Shown piece by piece: positions 1 to 9,535 of a stretch of 64,000 nucleotides of DNA. The notes beneath the pieces are model-generated. The model saw nothing but the letters and a program-made list of their open reading frames with translations, did no database searches and was not told the origin of the DNA. Position 1 is the first letter of the stretch, and the number at the start of each line of letters is the position of its first letter. This DNA is from Actinomadura nitritigenes. GTDB taxonomy: Bacteria > Actinomycetota > Actinomycetes > Streptosporangiales > Streptosporangiaceae. A program made the position numbers and the translations under genes. The stretch is from positions 124,001 through 188,000 of the forward strand of contig NZ_JAGEOK010000013.1 of NCBI RefSeq assembly GCF_017573545.1, given 5' to 3'.

Positions 1-560
1 GCGGCGTGGGTGCCCGCGTCGGTGTCCTTGGCGTGCGGTCCGGCGGTGCCGGACACCCCGGCGTCGGCGGGCGGGGACGCCGCGGCGCGCTCGGTGACGC
101 CGCCGCCCGCCGCGGCGACGCCGGTGCTGGCCAGGACGGCTCCGGCGACGCCGAGCGCGACGATGGTGCGGGGGCCGCGGCGGCGCGGGCCCGGTCCGGG
201 GGCCGGCGGCGGCGTGCCGGGGCCGGGATCGGACGGCCCGGCGGCGTCGCGTCCGGGGCCCTGGTCGTCGACGTCCGCGATCAGCGCGCGCAGCAGCCGG
301 ACGGCGGGGTCGGCCGAGCCCTCGTCGGCGTCGGCGGCGCGGGCGCACTCCCCGGCGGCGCGGTCAGCCGCGGGACGGCCCGTGGAGCCGGCAGCGCGCC
401 GAGCCGCCAGCGCGTCGATGAGCGCGTCGGTACGGCGCACCGCGCCGAGGTCGGCGAGCAGGGTGACCGCCGGGGCCGGCGGCCTGCTCCCCGGCTCGCG
501 GGTCCCGCCGGAGTTCGAAGGCCCGACCGGATCCGGGGCGCCAGGGCTCCGCTCCGTCAA
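1..560 (-). CDS. rsdA: RsdA-like anti-sigma-D factor (3' end beyond the window edge)
   Basis: The frame stays open from a TTG at 560 to the window edge, giving 186 codons without a stop. The TTG overlaps the stop of the sigma factor gene as TTGA, so the two are probably translationally coupled. Near residues 35-55 the protein has a segment with RRTDALIDALAARR, which resembles the sigma-D-binding helix at the N-terminus of mycobacterial RsdA. An acidic and proline-rich linker follows, then a single hydrophobic segment around residues 125-148 after an RRRGPR cluster, then the start of an extracytoplasmic part. Family knowledge: RsdA is a membrane anti-sigma factor that sequesters SigD until it is proteolysed. 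The assignment rests on position, topology and the short motif. The TTG start is inferred from the overlap. Confidence 0.65.
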   Translation of the reverse strand, partial: MTERSPGAPDPVGPSNSGGTREPGSRPPAPAVTLLADLGAVRRTDALIDALAARRAAGSTGRPAADRAAGECARAADADEGSADPAVRLLRALIADVDDQGPGRDAAGPSDPGPGTPPPAPGPGPRRRGPRTIVALGVAGAVLASTGVAAAGGGVTERAAASPPADAGVSGTAGPHAKDTDAGTHA

Positions 561-1213
561 GCGATCGACTCCTCTCTGGCCATCGCGCGGAGCCGGGCCA
601 GGGCCCGGTGCTGCGCGACCCGTACCGCCCCCGCGGACATGCCCAGCACATTACCGGTCTCCTCCGCCGACAGGCCCGCCACCACGCGCAGCAGCACCAG
701 CTCGCGCTGGTGTTCGGGGAGCCGCGTGAGCAGGTCGCGGGCGCGCTGCGCCTCGATGTAGCGGACCACCGTCTCCTCGGGTCCCGGACGGTCGTCCGGG
801 CCGTCGGGCAGGTCCTCGGTGGGCACGGCCGCGCGGACCGCGCTGCGCAGCGCGTCGGCGATCTTGTGCGAGGCGATGCCGAAGACGAAGGACGCGAACG
901 GGCGCCCCATGTCGCGGTAGCGGGGCAGCGCCGACAGCACCGCGATGCAGACCTCCTGGGCCACGTCGTCGGCGATGTGGTACTGCCCGGAGACCCGGCC
1001 GAGACGCGCGCGGCAGTAGCGCACGATCATCGGGCGGACCTCGCCGATGAGCACCTCGATGGCGCCCGGGTCGCCCTGGACGGCGAGGTTGGCGAGTTCC
1101 CGGAGGTCGCCGTCGCCCTCGTTCGCCGCGCGGAGCACGCGCATGCGGCGGCCGGTGTCGTGGCGCGGCGGAGGGGCCGGTCCCCCCGAGGGTTCCACAG
1201 CGCGCGCGGTCAT
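557..1213 (-). CDS. sigD: ECF RNA polymerase sigma factor, SigD/ShbA type
   Basis: 218 aa from the ATG at 1213. An open frame continues further upstream, but conserved sequence begins only after this point. Region 2 is visible with DDVAQEVC at residues 82-89 and the GRPFASFVFGIASHKIADALR stretch at 103-123. Region 4 at about 165-209 contains LSAEETGNVLGMSAGAVRVAQHRAL, a typical helix-turn-helix. The sequence closely resembles Mycobacterium tuberculosis SigD, and the gene lies next to groEL as the sigD region does in actinobacteria. In Streptomyces the related ShbA drives transcription of the principal sigma gene hrdB. The overlapping downstream gene is a probable membrane anti-sigma factor. 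A start at 1144 or 1249 cannot be excluded. Confidence 0.88.
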   Translation of the reverse strand: MTARAVEPSGGPAPPPRHDTGRRMRVLRAANEGDGDLRELANLAVQGDPGAIEVLIGEVRPMIVRYCRARLGRVSGQYHIADDVAQEVCIAVLSALPRYRDMGRPFASFVFGIASHKIADALRSAVRAAVPTEDLPDGPDDRPGPEETVVRYIEAQRARDLLTRLPEHQRELVLLRVVAGLSAEETGNVLGMSAGAVRVAQHRALARLRAMAREESIA

Positions 1214-1415
1214 GGTCCCGGCGTAGCTTCCCTCGGTCACGTCAAGCATGATGCCCAGCACCGCCGGGCGTGTCGCCACTGTCGTCGGCAACGGAATGGT
1301 CACAGTGCGGGGACGAGCCCGGAAATACCACGCATTGCTGTCACCCAAGTGCCGAGAGTGGCGATGCGGCCCTCCCCGTTCGGAGGGCACGGCGGAAAGG
1401 AACGGGGAACGGCGA

Positions 1416-1445
1416 AGGCCCCCGCCCGGTGTCGGACGGGGGCCT
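1416..1445 (-). terminator. Hairpin terminator downstream of groEL
   Basis: Perfect 9-bp inverted repeat AGGCCCCCG / CGGGGGCCT with a 12-nt loop, about 50 bp past the groEL stop. There is no clear T-run, as is common in high-GC actinobacteria. It would end the groESL transcript before the sigma factor gene. Confidence 0.7.
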
Positions 1446-1493
1446 CGGCGATCTCCGCGGCGGGCGAGCCGCACGCCCGCCGAGAACGGACGA

Positions 1494-3119
<1,626 letters not shown>

Positions 3120-3206
3120 GGGGTTAACTCCTATGTCACGCGATCCGCCCCGGCCGCCCCGCCGGTGGGCGGCGCGGGCCGGGGCGGGCGCATCACGTCT
3201 CGGTGA

Positions 3207-3515
3207 TTACTTCTCGATGACCGCGAGCACGTCGCGGGCCGAGAGGACGAGGTAGTCCTCGCCGTTGTACTTGACCTCGGTGCCGCCGTACTTGCTGTAG
3301 AGCACGACCTCGCCGACCTTGACGTCGACCGGGACGCGCTCGCCCTTGTCGTCGACGCGGCCCGGGCCGACGGCCAGGACGGTGCCCTCCTGCGGCTTCT
3401 CCTTGGCGGTGTCCGGGATCACCAGGCCGGAGGCGGTGGTGGTCTCGGCCTCAAGCGGCTGGACGACGATGCGGTCCTCGAGCGGCTTGAGAACAACCTT
3501 GGTGGCGGTCGTCAC
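3207..3515 (-). CDS. groES: 10-kDa chaperonin GroES
   Basis: 102 aa from a GTG at 3515, preceded at good spacing by GGGGAGGT. The frame runs further upstream, but the sequence there is not GroES-like and contains the promoter and CIRCE region. Recognisable elements are KPLEDRIVV near the N-terminus, the mobile-loop region around ETTTASGLVIP (about residues 24-34), and the C-terminal SARDVLAVIE. It forms the heptameric lid of GroEL. It is the first gene of the groES-groEL operon, and transcription should be repressed by HrcA through the upstream inverted repeat. Confidence 0.98.
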   Translation of the reverse strand: MTTATKVVLKPLEDRIVVQPLEAETTTASGLVIPDTAKEKPQEGTVLAVGPGRVDDKGERVPVDVKVGEVVLYSKYGGTEVKYNGEDYLVLSARDVLAVIEK

Positions 3516-3633
3516 GATCTGACCTCCCCTTCGATTGGTCCTCGGCGGCCATGGCCGGCCGCCGGCAATGTGACAGAGAGGCGACCCTGGACCGGCCTGC
3601 CGTCGCGGGTGCCAGACCGACCTTGTCGCTGTG

Positions 3634-3660
3634 TTGGCACTCTCGCGGTGAGAGTGCCAG
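3634..3660 (-). promoter_or_regulatory. CIRCE operator (HrcA site) upstream of groES
   Basis: TTGGCACTC, nine bases, then GAGTGCCAG: a 9-bp inverted repeat with 8 of 9 positions complementary. It matches the CIRCE consensus TTAGCACTC-N9-GAGTGCTAA at most positions. It lies 119 bp upstream of the groES start. Family knowledge: CIRCE is bound by the heat-labile repressor HrcA. hrcA itself is not in the window. Confidence 0.93.
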
Positions 3661-3777
3661 TCAGTGAGACTATGCCGTGCCCGTTGGCCCGTCAACACGG
3701 ACACGGAGGCACGGCCCGCGGCGTTCCGGTGCGTTCACCCGCGGATCACCCGGCGCCGCGCTCGGTACGGTCCAGGC

Positions 3778-5061
3778 ATGGACATCGCGTCGTTCCGGGA
3801 GCTGCTCACCCCCGTCGGCCAGGCACTTCTGGCAGAGGCGGGCGAAGCGGACATCTCGGAGGCCGGGTTGCTCGGCACGGCGTCGCGGCTGCGCGAGCGG
3901 TACGGGGCGGACCTCGTGGCGGCGGCGCTGACGCAGGTGCGGCTCCGGCGGCGCGCCGAGGCGAAGTTCGGTTCCAGCGCGGGCCGCATGTACTTCACCC
4001 AGGCCGGCCTGGAGCAGTCCACGCGCGCGAGCGTGGCGGCGCATCGCGCGCGGCGGTTCGCCTCGAAGCTGCCCGCGGGCGCGCGCGTGCTGGAACTGGG
4101 GTGCGGCATCGGTGCCGACCTTATGGCGCGTTCGCAGGTGGGTCTGACGGGCGACGGCGTTGAACGCGATCCGCTCACGGCCGAGGTCGCCAGGGCCAAC
4201 GTGACGGCGTTCGGCTTGGACGGCCTCGCACGCGTGCGCGTGGGCGACGCCCTGGAGGAGGACCCGGACGGGTACGCCGCCGTGTTCGCCGACCCTGGAC
4301 GCCGGACGGCGCGGGGCCGCGTCTTCGACCCGCGCTCCTACGAGCCGCCGCTCGACGCCGTCCTCGGCCTCGCCGGACGGGCGCCGGCCGCGTGCGTCAA
4401 GGTCGCGCCCGGCATCCCGCACGAGGCCGTGCCGGCGGGCGCGGAGGCGGAGTGGGTGTCGGTCGCCGGGGACGTGAAGGAGGCCGCCCTGTGGCTGGGC
4501 GGACTCGCGGGGGACGTCGGGTGGCGCGCCACGCTCCTGCCCTCGGGCACCCCCTCGGGCGACCCGTCCGACGGGGAGGCGGTCACGCTGGTCCCGGCCG
4601 GGCTCGGCGATCCGGACGTCCGCCCCTGGGGCCGCTACCTCTACGAACCGGACGGGGCCGTCATCCGGGCGCATCTCGTCGCCGAGGTCGCGGCCCTGGT
4701 CGGCGGCGGGCTCGCGGACCCGCACATCGCCTACGTCACGTCCGACGAGCTGCGCCCGACGCCGTTCGCGTCCGCGTACGAGATCGACGACGTGCTGCCG
4801 TTCTCGGTGAAGCGGCTCAAGGCCGAGCTGCGGCGCCGCGGGACCGGCGTGCTGACGGTCAAGAAGCGGGGGTCGGCGGTCGACGTGGACCGGCTCCGCC
4901 GCGACCTCGGCTTCGGCGGGCGGCGGGCCGGGTACGGCGCCGCCGAGACCACGGTGGTGGTGACCCGGGTCGGCCGGGACCCGGTCGCGCTGCTCGCCCG
5001 GCCCGTCCCGCGGCCCGGGCCGGCGGCCGCCGACCCGCCCAGGGCGGGCCGCGCCGGCTAA
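3778..5061 (+). CDS. Class I SAM-dependent methyltransferase with C-terminal THUMP-like domain
   Basis: 427 aa from ATG 3778. After an N-terminal helical part (about 1-95) comes a Rossmann methyltransferase fold: motif I VLELGCGIGAD at residues 104-114, an acidic VERDP at 128-132 that would contact the SAM ribose, and FADPGRR at 170-176 in the position of the catalytic (D/N)PP(Y/F)-type motif. The C-terminal third, from about residue 330, includes KRLKAELRRRGTGVLTVKKRG and resembles the THUMP-like domain found in this actinobacterial family. This suggests an RNA substrate, but that is inference. It is divergent from groES; such methyltransferases are often near groESL in actinobacteria. Confidence 0.8.
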   Translation: MDIASFRELLTPVGQALLAEAGEADISEAGLLGTASRLRERYGADLVAAALTQVRLRRRAEAKFGSSAGRMYFTQAGLEQSTRASVAAHRARRFASKLPAGARVLELGCGIGADLMARSQVGLTGDGVERDPLTAEVARANVTAFGLDGLARVRVGDALEEDPDGYAAVFADPGRRTARGRVFDPRSYEPPLDAVLGLAGRAPAACVKVAPGIPHEAVPAGAEAEWVSVAGDVKEAALWLGGLAGDVGWRATLLPSGTPSGDPSDGEAVTLVPAGLGDPDVRPWGRYLYEPDGAVIRAHLVAEVAALVGGGLADPHIAYVTSDELRPTPFASAYEIDDVLPFSVKRLKAELRRRGTGVLTVKKRGSAVDVDRLRRDLGFGGRRAGYGAAETTVVVTRVGRDPVALLARPVPRPGPAAADPPRAGRAG

Positions 5062-5671
5062 ACGGTCCAAAGATCTTCCGCACGGCACCGCAATGCCAAG
5101 GGCGTTCGTGCGACGCACCATGCCCGTGCAAATCATTCACACTTTCCGGCATTGCGTTCGCCAGGGATTCCGGGTGCCCGGCAAGGTGAGCACGGCGGCC
5201 GGGGAAACGGCGCGGCGAGATCCACGGGCGGCAGAACACCAAGGCAGGTTCAGCGATCGGGTTCCGGGCTCCCACGAATGCCGGCCTGAAATGGCGGCGG
5301 GCGCGGCGGCGCACGCCCGGCGGACCGGCCCCGCGCCCGCGCGCCGCGCGTGGAGGGCGGCTCGGGAACTGCCGATGTTGGACGAGATGTACGGACAGAG
5401 CCCCCGCCGCAGGGGCTCTGACCCTGTCCGGTCGCCGGCGCGACGACGGAACCGATCGCCACGATCGCCGCGAAGCCCTCGAATACCTGAAATCACCTTT
5501 TGGACGGCGCTCAACGTCAATTCTCATCATCGGGATAACAGGCGCATTCCGCAGAACCCGCGACGTTCCCTGCTACCCGTTATAGCGGCGCTTCACACGC
5601 ACTACAGTGGCGACTTCACGATTCATTGCCGTGCGCCATTTCGACGCGTCCGGCACACGAAGGAGCATCGG
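5062..5671. other. 610-bp noncoding region upstream of the coiled-coil protein gene
   Basis: No convincing gene on either strand. The last 180 bp are distinctly less GC-rich than the surroundings and probably hold the promoter of the downstream gene. It contains a strong hairpin at 5392-5430 and, at 5577-5588, CCGTTATAGCGG, a near-palindrome also seen before the first DUF397 gene. The length suggests a long 5' leader or complex regulation. Confidence 0.6.
5392..5430. terminator. Nested hairpin in the region before the coiled-coil gene
   Basis: CAGAGCCCC (5396-5404) pairs perfectly with GGGGCTCTG (5412-5420) around a 7-nt loop. CGGACAG (5392-5398) can pair with CTGTCCG (5424-5430). The two stems share three bases and so compete. 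It may be a terminator for the methyltransferase transcript, although it lies 330 bp past its stop, or an RNA element of the downstream leader. Confidence 0.5.
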
Positions 5672-7321
5672 GTGGAAACGAATCACAACTTCCTGCAGAC
5701 GGGGGGTCAACCGGTCTCGGATCGGATGCGGGAGTTGCTCGCCCGTGCGGCGCAGGACCACGTCTATGAACAGCGCTCACAGGGTCAGGTCCTGGACGAG
5801 ATCCGCCAGCGGCTGGAGGGTATGGAGTGGCTGCTCCGCGAGGTCCGCGAGCGCGAGCTCAGCGGGCTGACCGGGCAGCTCGACAGCGTGCGGGGCCAGG
5901 TCGACGAGCTGGTCGGCAAGCCCCCCGAATGGGCCGAGGGACTGGCCGAGCACATCGACGGCCTCGGCGAGCGGGTCAAGCCGGTCGCCGAGCTCCCCGC
6001 GCTGTGGGCCGACGTCGGCGTCGTCGCCGAGAACGTCGACGAGGGACTGACCCGCATCCAGGCCGTCCTCGACTCCGCGCAGCACATCACCGACGCCACC
6101 CAGCAGGCGTCGCAGCGCATGGAGGAGATGACCAAGCGGCTGGACAAGCTCCAGGGCAGCATGGAGGCCGCGTCCGTCCGCTTCAACCGGCTGGACAAGT
6201 CGCTGGCCGAGCTCGGGCACCGGTCCGAGCGGCTGGAGCACTCGATCACCGGCGTCACGGCACGGGTCGACCAGTCGCTCGGGGAGATGGCCGAGCGGAT
6301 GGAGCAGGGTCTTGAGGCGGTCAACGGCCGGGTCGAGGGCGTCGGCGGCCGCCTCGACGGGCTGGACGGGCGGCTGGACGGGGTCGACGGGCGCCTCGAG
6401 GGCCTGTCGGGCAAGCTGGAGGGCCTGGACGGCCGGTTCGAGAGCATCGACGGCCGGATCGACGGCGTGGGCGAGCGCATCGCCCGGCTCCCTGCCACGC
6501 TGGAGATCGCGGAGATGCACCGGGTGCTGGGCGAGCTGGCGCGGCGCCCGCCGATGGACCACAGCGACCGGTTCGACGCGCTGGAGAAGCACCTGGCCGA
6601 CGCCGTCGACCCGCTGATCGAGGAGCTGCGCGCCCGGCCGGACCGCGACGAGGTCAAGGCCACGATGTCGCAGATCGCCGAGACGGCCTACAGCGACGTC
6701 GCCCGGCGCATGGACGAGTTCTCCCGCCGGTTCGAGGACGTGCACGAGGACGTCCGCAAGCGGATCGAGGGGATCCACGAGGAGGTCGCCAAGCGTGTCG
6801 ACGTGGCACTGGAGGAGTTCACCGCGCAGGTCGACCTCGTGTCCCGCCGGGTGGAGTCGGTGCACACCGACGTCACCAAGCAGGTCGAGTCCGTGCACAG
6901 CGAGGTGGTGCGGCAGGTCAGCGGGGTGCACGACGACTTCGGCAAGCGGATCGGCGACATCCACGAGGACGTCAGCCGGCAGGTCGGGGCCATCAACGAC
7001 AACGTCGCCAAGCAGGTCGCCGGGATGCAGGAGGACGTGGCCCGCCAGGTCGGCGGCGCGCAGGAGGAGTTCGGCCGCCGGGTGGACGGCGTGCAGGACG
7101 AGGTGACGCGCCGGGCCGAGGCGGTGCAGGCCGAGTTCGCCAAGCGGTTCTCGTACGTGCAGGACGAGGTCGGGAGGAAGGTCGACGGCGTCCACGACGA
7201 TGTGTCGAAGCAGGTCAACGCGGTGCACGAGGACGTGCTGAAGCGGCTGTCCACGCTGGAGGAGACGATGCTCGCGCTGGCCGAGGCGCTCCTGCGCCCC
7301 CGCCGCGACGGCAAGGACTAG
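5672..7321 (+). CDS. Large coiled-coil / amphipathic-helix repeat protein of unknown function
   Basis: 549 aa from GTG 5672, preceded by AAGGAG at ideal spacing. An in-frame extension upstream lacks coding character. There is no signal peptide, membrane segment or enzymatic motif, so it should be cytoplasmic and almost wholly helical. Residues 1-218 are mixed coiled coil. Residues 219-267 are seven consecutive heptads of the type G-(R/K)-(hydrophobic)-x-G/S-(hydrophobic)-(D/G/S). Residues 354-386 are three 11-residue repeats, 387-393 is a 7-residue break, and 394-525 are twelve uninterrupted 11-residue repeats of the type V-x-x-V-(H/Q)-x-(D/E)-(V/F)-x-(K/R)-(Q/R). Hendecads favour right-handed coiled coils or membrane-binding amphipathic helices. 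A cytoskeletal scaffold or lipid-associated role is possible but not shown. It is monocistronic, with a terminator directly downstream. Confidence 0.85.
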   Translation: METNHNFLQTGGQPVSDRMRELLARAAQDHVYEQRSQGQVLDEIRQRLEGMEWLLREVRERELSGLTGQLDSVRGQVDELVGKPPEWAEGLAEHIDGLGERVKPVAELPALWADVGVVAENVDEGLTRIQAVLDSAQHITDATQQASQRMEEMTKRLDKLQGSMEAASVRFNRLDKSLAELGHRSERLEHSITGVTARVDQSLGEMAERMEQGLEAVNGRVEGVGGRLDGLDGRLDGVDGRLEGLSGKLEGLDGRFESIDGRIDGVGERIARLPATLEIAEMHRVLGELARRPPMDHSDRFDALEKHLADAVDPLIEELRARPDRDEVKATMSQIAETAYSDVARRMDEFSRRFEDVHEDVRKRIEGIHEEVAKRVDVALEEFTAQVDLVSRRVESVHTDVTKQVESVHSEVVRQVSGVHDDFGKRIGDIHEDVSRQVGAINDNVAKQVAGMQEDVARQVGGAQEEFGRRVDGVQDEVTRRAEAVQAEFAKRFSYVQDEVGRKVDGVHDDVSKQVNAVHEDVLKRLSTLEETMLALAEALLRPRRDGKD

Positions 7322-7350
7322 TGAGGGGCGCGGGCTCCGGGAAGCGGGTC

Positions 7351-7377
7351 GGGTGGGGTCGCGGCGCGGCCCCACCC
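7351..7377 (+). terminator. Terminator after the coiled-coil protein gene
   Basis: Perfect 8-bp stem GGGTGGGG / CCCCACCC with an 11-nt GC-rich loop, 30 bp after the stop codon. No T-run is present. Confidence 0.65.
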
Positions 7378-7551
7378 TGCGCCGTCGCCGCGTCTCGGCC
7401 GGAGCTCCGGATACTCAACCGGATCCGTTGAGTTCGTCCGGGTAACCGGTGCGATGACCGGAGAGCCTCCGCCAAGACCCCGCGATGACGTGCATTTTGT
7501 TACGTTCCGTCTTCGCAAAATCACTCCCAATACCCTTCGGAATCCGTTTTC

Positions 7552-8511
7552 ATGGATCTCGTGACTCCCACACCGGCCCAGTGCCTGCCGACCGGCACCC
7601 TGCCCGGCCACGCCATCCTGCGCTGGGTCGAGGGCTGTCTCGGCGCGGGCGCCGAGGTGCGGCTGGTGCGGCCCCTGCCCGGCGGCACCGCGCACGCCAA
7701 CCACGCGCTCGTGGTCGAGACGCCGTCCGGCAGCGCGCACCGGCTCGTGCTGCGCCGCTGGACCGGCCGCGACTCCGGCCTGGACGCGGGCCCCGGCCGC
7801 CGCTCCTACGGCGACACCGAGTTCTCCCCCGAGCGCGAGATCGCCGCGCTCGCGCTGCTCGCCGGCTGCGAGATCCCGACCCCCGAGCTCGTCGCCGCCG
7901 ACCCGTCCGGCGCGCACTGCGACGTCCCCGCCCTGCTGATCACCCGGCTGACCGGCCACCCGCCGCGCCCGTCCCCCGACGACCTGCCCGAGTACCTCAT
8001 CCAGCTGGCCGCAGCCCTGCTGCCGGTGCACGCGCTGAACGGCGCGGCCACGATGCCGCCGTACGTCCCCTACAACCGGCTCGACCAGCGGCTCCCGCCG
8101 AAGCACGCGCTCCGCCCGCAGCTGTGGGAACGCGCCTTCGAGGTCGCCGCCGGCCCCGCCCCCGAGGCGCCCGCCCGGTTCGTCCACCGCGACTACCACC
8201 CGGACAACACGCTGTGGTCCTACGGCAAGCTGACCGGCGTCGTCGACTGGTCGGACGCCTCGTCCGGGCCCGTCGCCGTCGACGTCGCGCGCATGCGCCG
8301 CGCCCTCGCGCTCCGCTACGGGGTGCCCGTCGCCGACCGGTTCCTCGGCTCGTTCGACCAGGTCTCCGGCGGTTACGCGCACCACCCGTACTGGGACGTC
8401 CGCTGCCTGCTCGACCTGCTCCCGGAGGACGACGGCCGCATCGTCGACGAGGCCAAGGTCCCCCTCTTCGAGGACTACCTCGACGCCCTGCTGGCCGCCC
8501 TCAGAGGGTGA
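7552..8511 (+). CDS. Aminoglycoside-phosphotransferase-fold kinase (APH family)
   Basis: 319 aa from ATG 7552. A GTG three codons later is an alternative. The catalytic loop HRDYHPDN lies at residues 212-219 and the metal-binding Asp at D232 in VVDWSD, both hallmarks of the APH/choline-kinase fold. The N-lobe has a glycine-rich stretch around PLPGGTAHANH (41-51). The substrate cannot be told from sequence. Most actinobacterial members of this broad family are not proven antibiotic-resistance enzymes, so a resistance role should not be assumed. The 230 bp upstream, including a less GC-rich stretch just before the ATG, probably contain its own promoter. The 3' end overlaps the convergent tsaD by 11 bp. 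Confidence 0.82.
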   Translation: MDLVTPTPAQCLPTGTLPGHAILRWVEGCLGAGAEVRLVRPLPGGTAHANHALVVETPSGSAHRLVLRRWTGRDSGLDAGPGRRSYGDTEFSPEREIAALALLAGCEIPTPELVAADPSGAHCDVPALLITRLTGHPPRPSPDDLPEYLIQLAAALLPVHALNGAATMPPYVPYNRLDQRLPPKHALRPQLWERAFEVAAGPAPEAPARFVHRDYHPDNTLWSYGKLTGVVDWSDASSGPVAVDVARMRRALALRYGVPVADRFLGSFDQVSGGYAHHPYWDVRCLLDLLPEDDGRIVDEAKVPLFEDYLDALLAALRG

Positions 8512-9535
8512 CGGACTCGATCGGCAGGCTGGAGTCGGCCGGAAGGTCCAGGTCGGACGGGGCGAGGCCGGAGGCGACGAGTTCGGAGCCGAGCGCGGCG
8601 ACCATCGCGCCGTTGTCGGTGCACAGCTTCGGGCGCGGGACGCGCAGCCGGACGCCCGCGGCCTCGCAGCGCTCGGCGGCCAGGGCGCGCAGCCGGGAGT
8701 TCGCCGCGACGCCGCCGCCGATCAGCAGGTCGCGCACGCCGTTGTCCTTGCAGACCTTGAGGGCCTTCTGGGTGAGGACGTCCACGACGGCCTCCTGGAA
8801 CGACGCGGCGACGTCCGGGACGGGGACGGCCTCGCCCGCGCGCTCCTTCGCCTCCACCCACCGGGCCACGGCGGTCTTCAGGCCGGAGAACGAGAAGTCG
8901 TAGGTGCCGTCGTTGTACTTGCCGCGCGGGAACGCGATCGCGGCGGGGTCGCCCTCGCGGGCCATCCGGTCGATCACCGGGCCGCCGGGGAAGCCGAGGC
9001 CGAGGACCCGCGCGACCTTGTCGAACGCCTCGCCCGCCGCGTCGTCGACGGTGCTGCCGAGCGAGCGGACGTCGCCCGCCACGTCCGGGACGAGCAGCAG
9101 CGAGGAGTGCCCGCCGGACACCAGCATCGCGACGCACGGCTTCGGCAGCGGGCCGTGCTCCAGCTGGTCGACGCAGACGTGCGCGGCGAGGTGGTTGACG
9201 CCGTACAGCGGCTTGCCGAGCGCCAGCGCGTACGCCTTGGCGGCGGCGACGCCGACCATCAGGGCGCCGGGCAGGCCCGGGCCGGCGGTGACGGCGAACG
9301 CGTCGATGTCGTCGAACGTCACGCGCGCCTCGTTCAGGGCCCGCTCGACGGTCGGGCCCATCGCCTCCAGGTGCGCCCGGGACGCGACCTCGGGCACCAC
9401 GCCGCCGAAGCGGGCGTGCTGCTCGACGCTGGAGGCGATCGCGTCGGCCAGCAGCGTGTGCCCGCGGACGATGCCGACGCCCGTCTCGTCGCACGAGGTC
9501 TCGATGCCGAGGACCAGCGGCTCTTCGCGGATCAT
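8501..9535 (-). CDS. tsaD: tRNA N6-adenosine threonylcarbamoyltransferase TsaD
   Basis: 344 aa from ATG 9535, with AGGGGGA upstream. TsaD transfers threonylcarbamoyl from threonylcarbamoyl-AMP to A37 of ANN-decoding tRNAs (t6A), acting with TsaB and TsaE, which are encoded in the same cluster. Family motifs: LGIETSCDETG near the N-terminus, metal-binding NHLAAH with H115 and H119, SGGHSS at about 140-145, and GGGVAANSRLR in the C-terminal half. Its start overlaps the rimI stop as ATGA, indicating translational coupling. The 3' end runs into the convergent kinase gene. Confidence 0.97.
   Translation of the reverse strand: MIREEPLVLGIETSCDETGVGIVRGHTLLADAIASSVEQHARFGGVVPEVASRAHLEAMGPTVERALNEARVTFDDIDAFAVTAGPGLPGALMVGVAAAKAYALALGKPLYGVNHLAAHVCVDQLEHGPLPKPCVAMLVSGGHSSLLLVPDVAGDVRSLGSTVDDAAGEAFDKVARVLGLGFPGGPVIDRMAREGDPAAIAFPRGKYNDGTYDFSFSGLKTAVARWVEAKERAGEAVPVPDVAASFQEAVVDVLTQKALKVCKDNGVRDLLIGGGVAANSRLRALAAERCEAAGVRLRVPRPKLCTDNGAMVAALGSELVASGLAPSDLDLPADSSLPIESVTL

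Noticed and set aside
5093..5671. N-terminal extension of the coiled-coil protein to an ATG at 5093
   Set aside because: The added 193 residues are Arg/Pro-rich without periodicity, cross a strong hairpin and an AT-rich promoter-like stretch. GTG 5672 has a near-perfect AAGGAG.
7552..8511. Calling the APH-fold kinase an aminoglycoside resistance gene
   Set aside because: Only general kinase motifs are visible, and the chromosomal housekeeping context gives no support for resistance.
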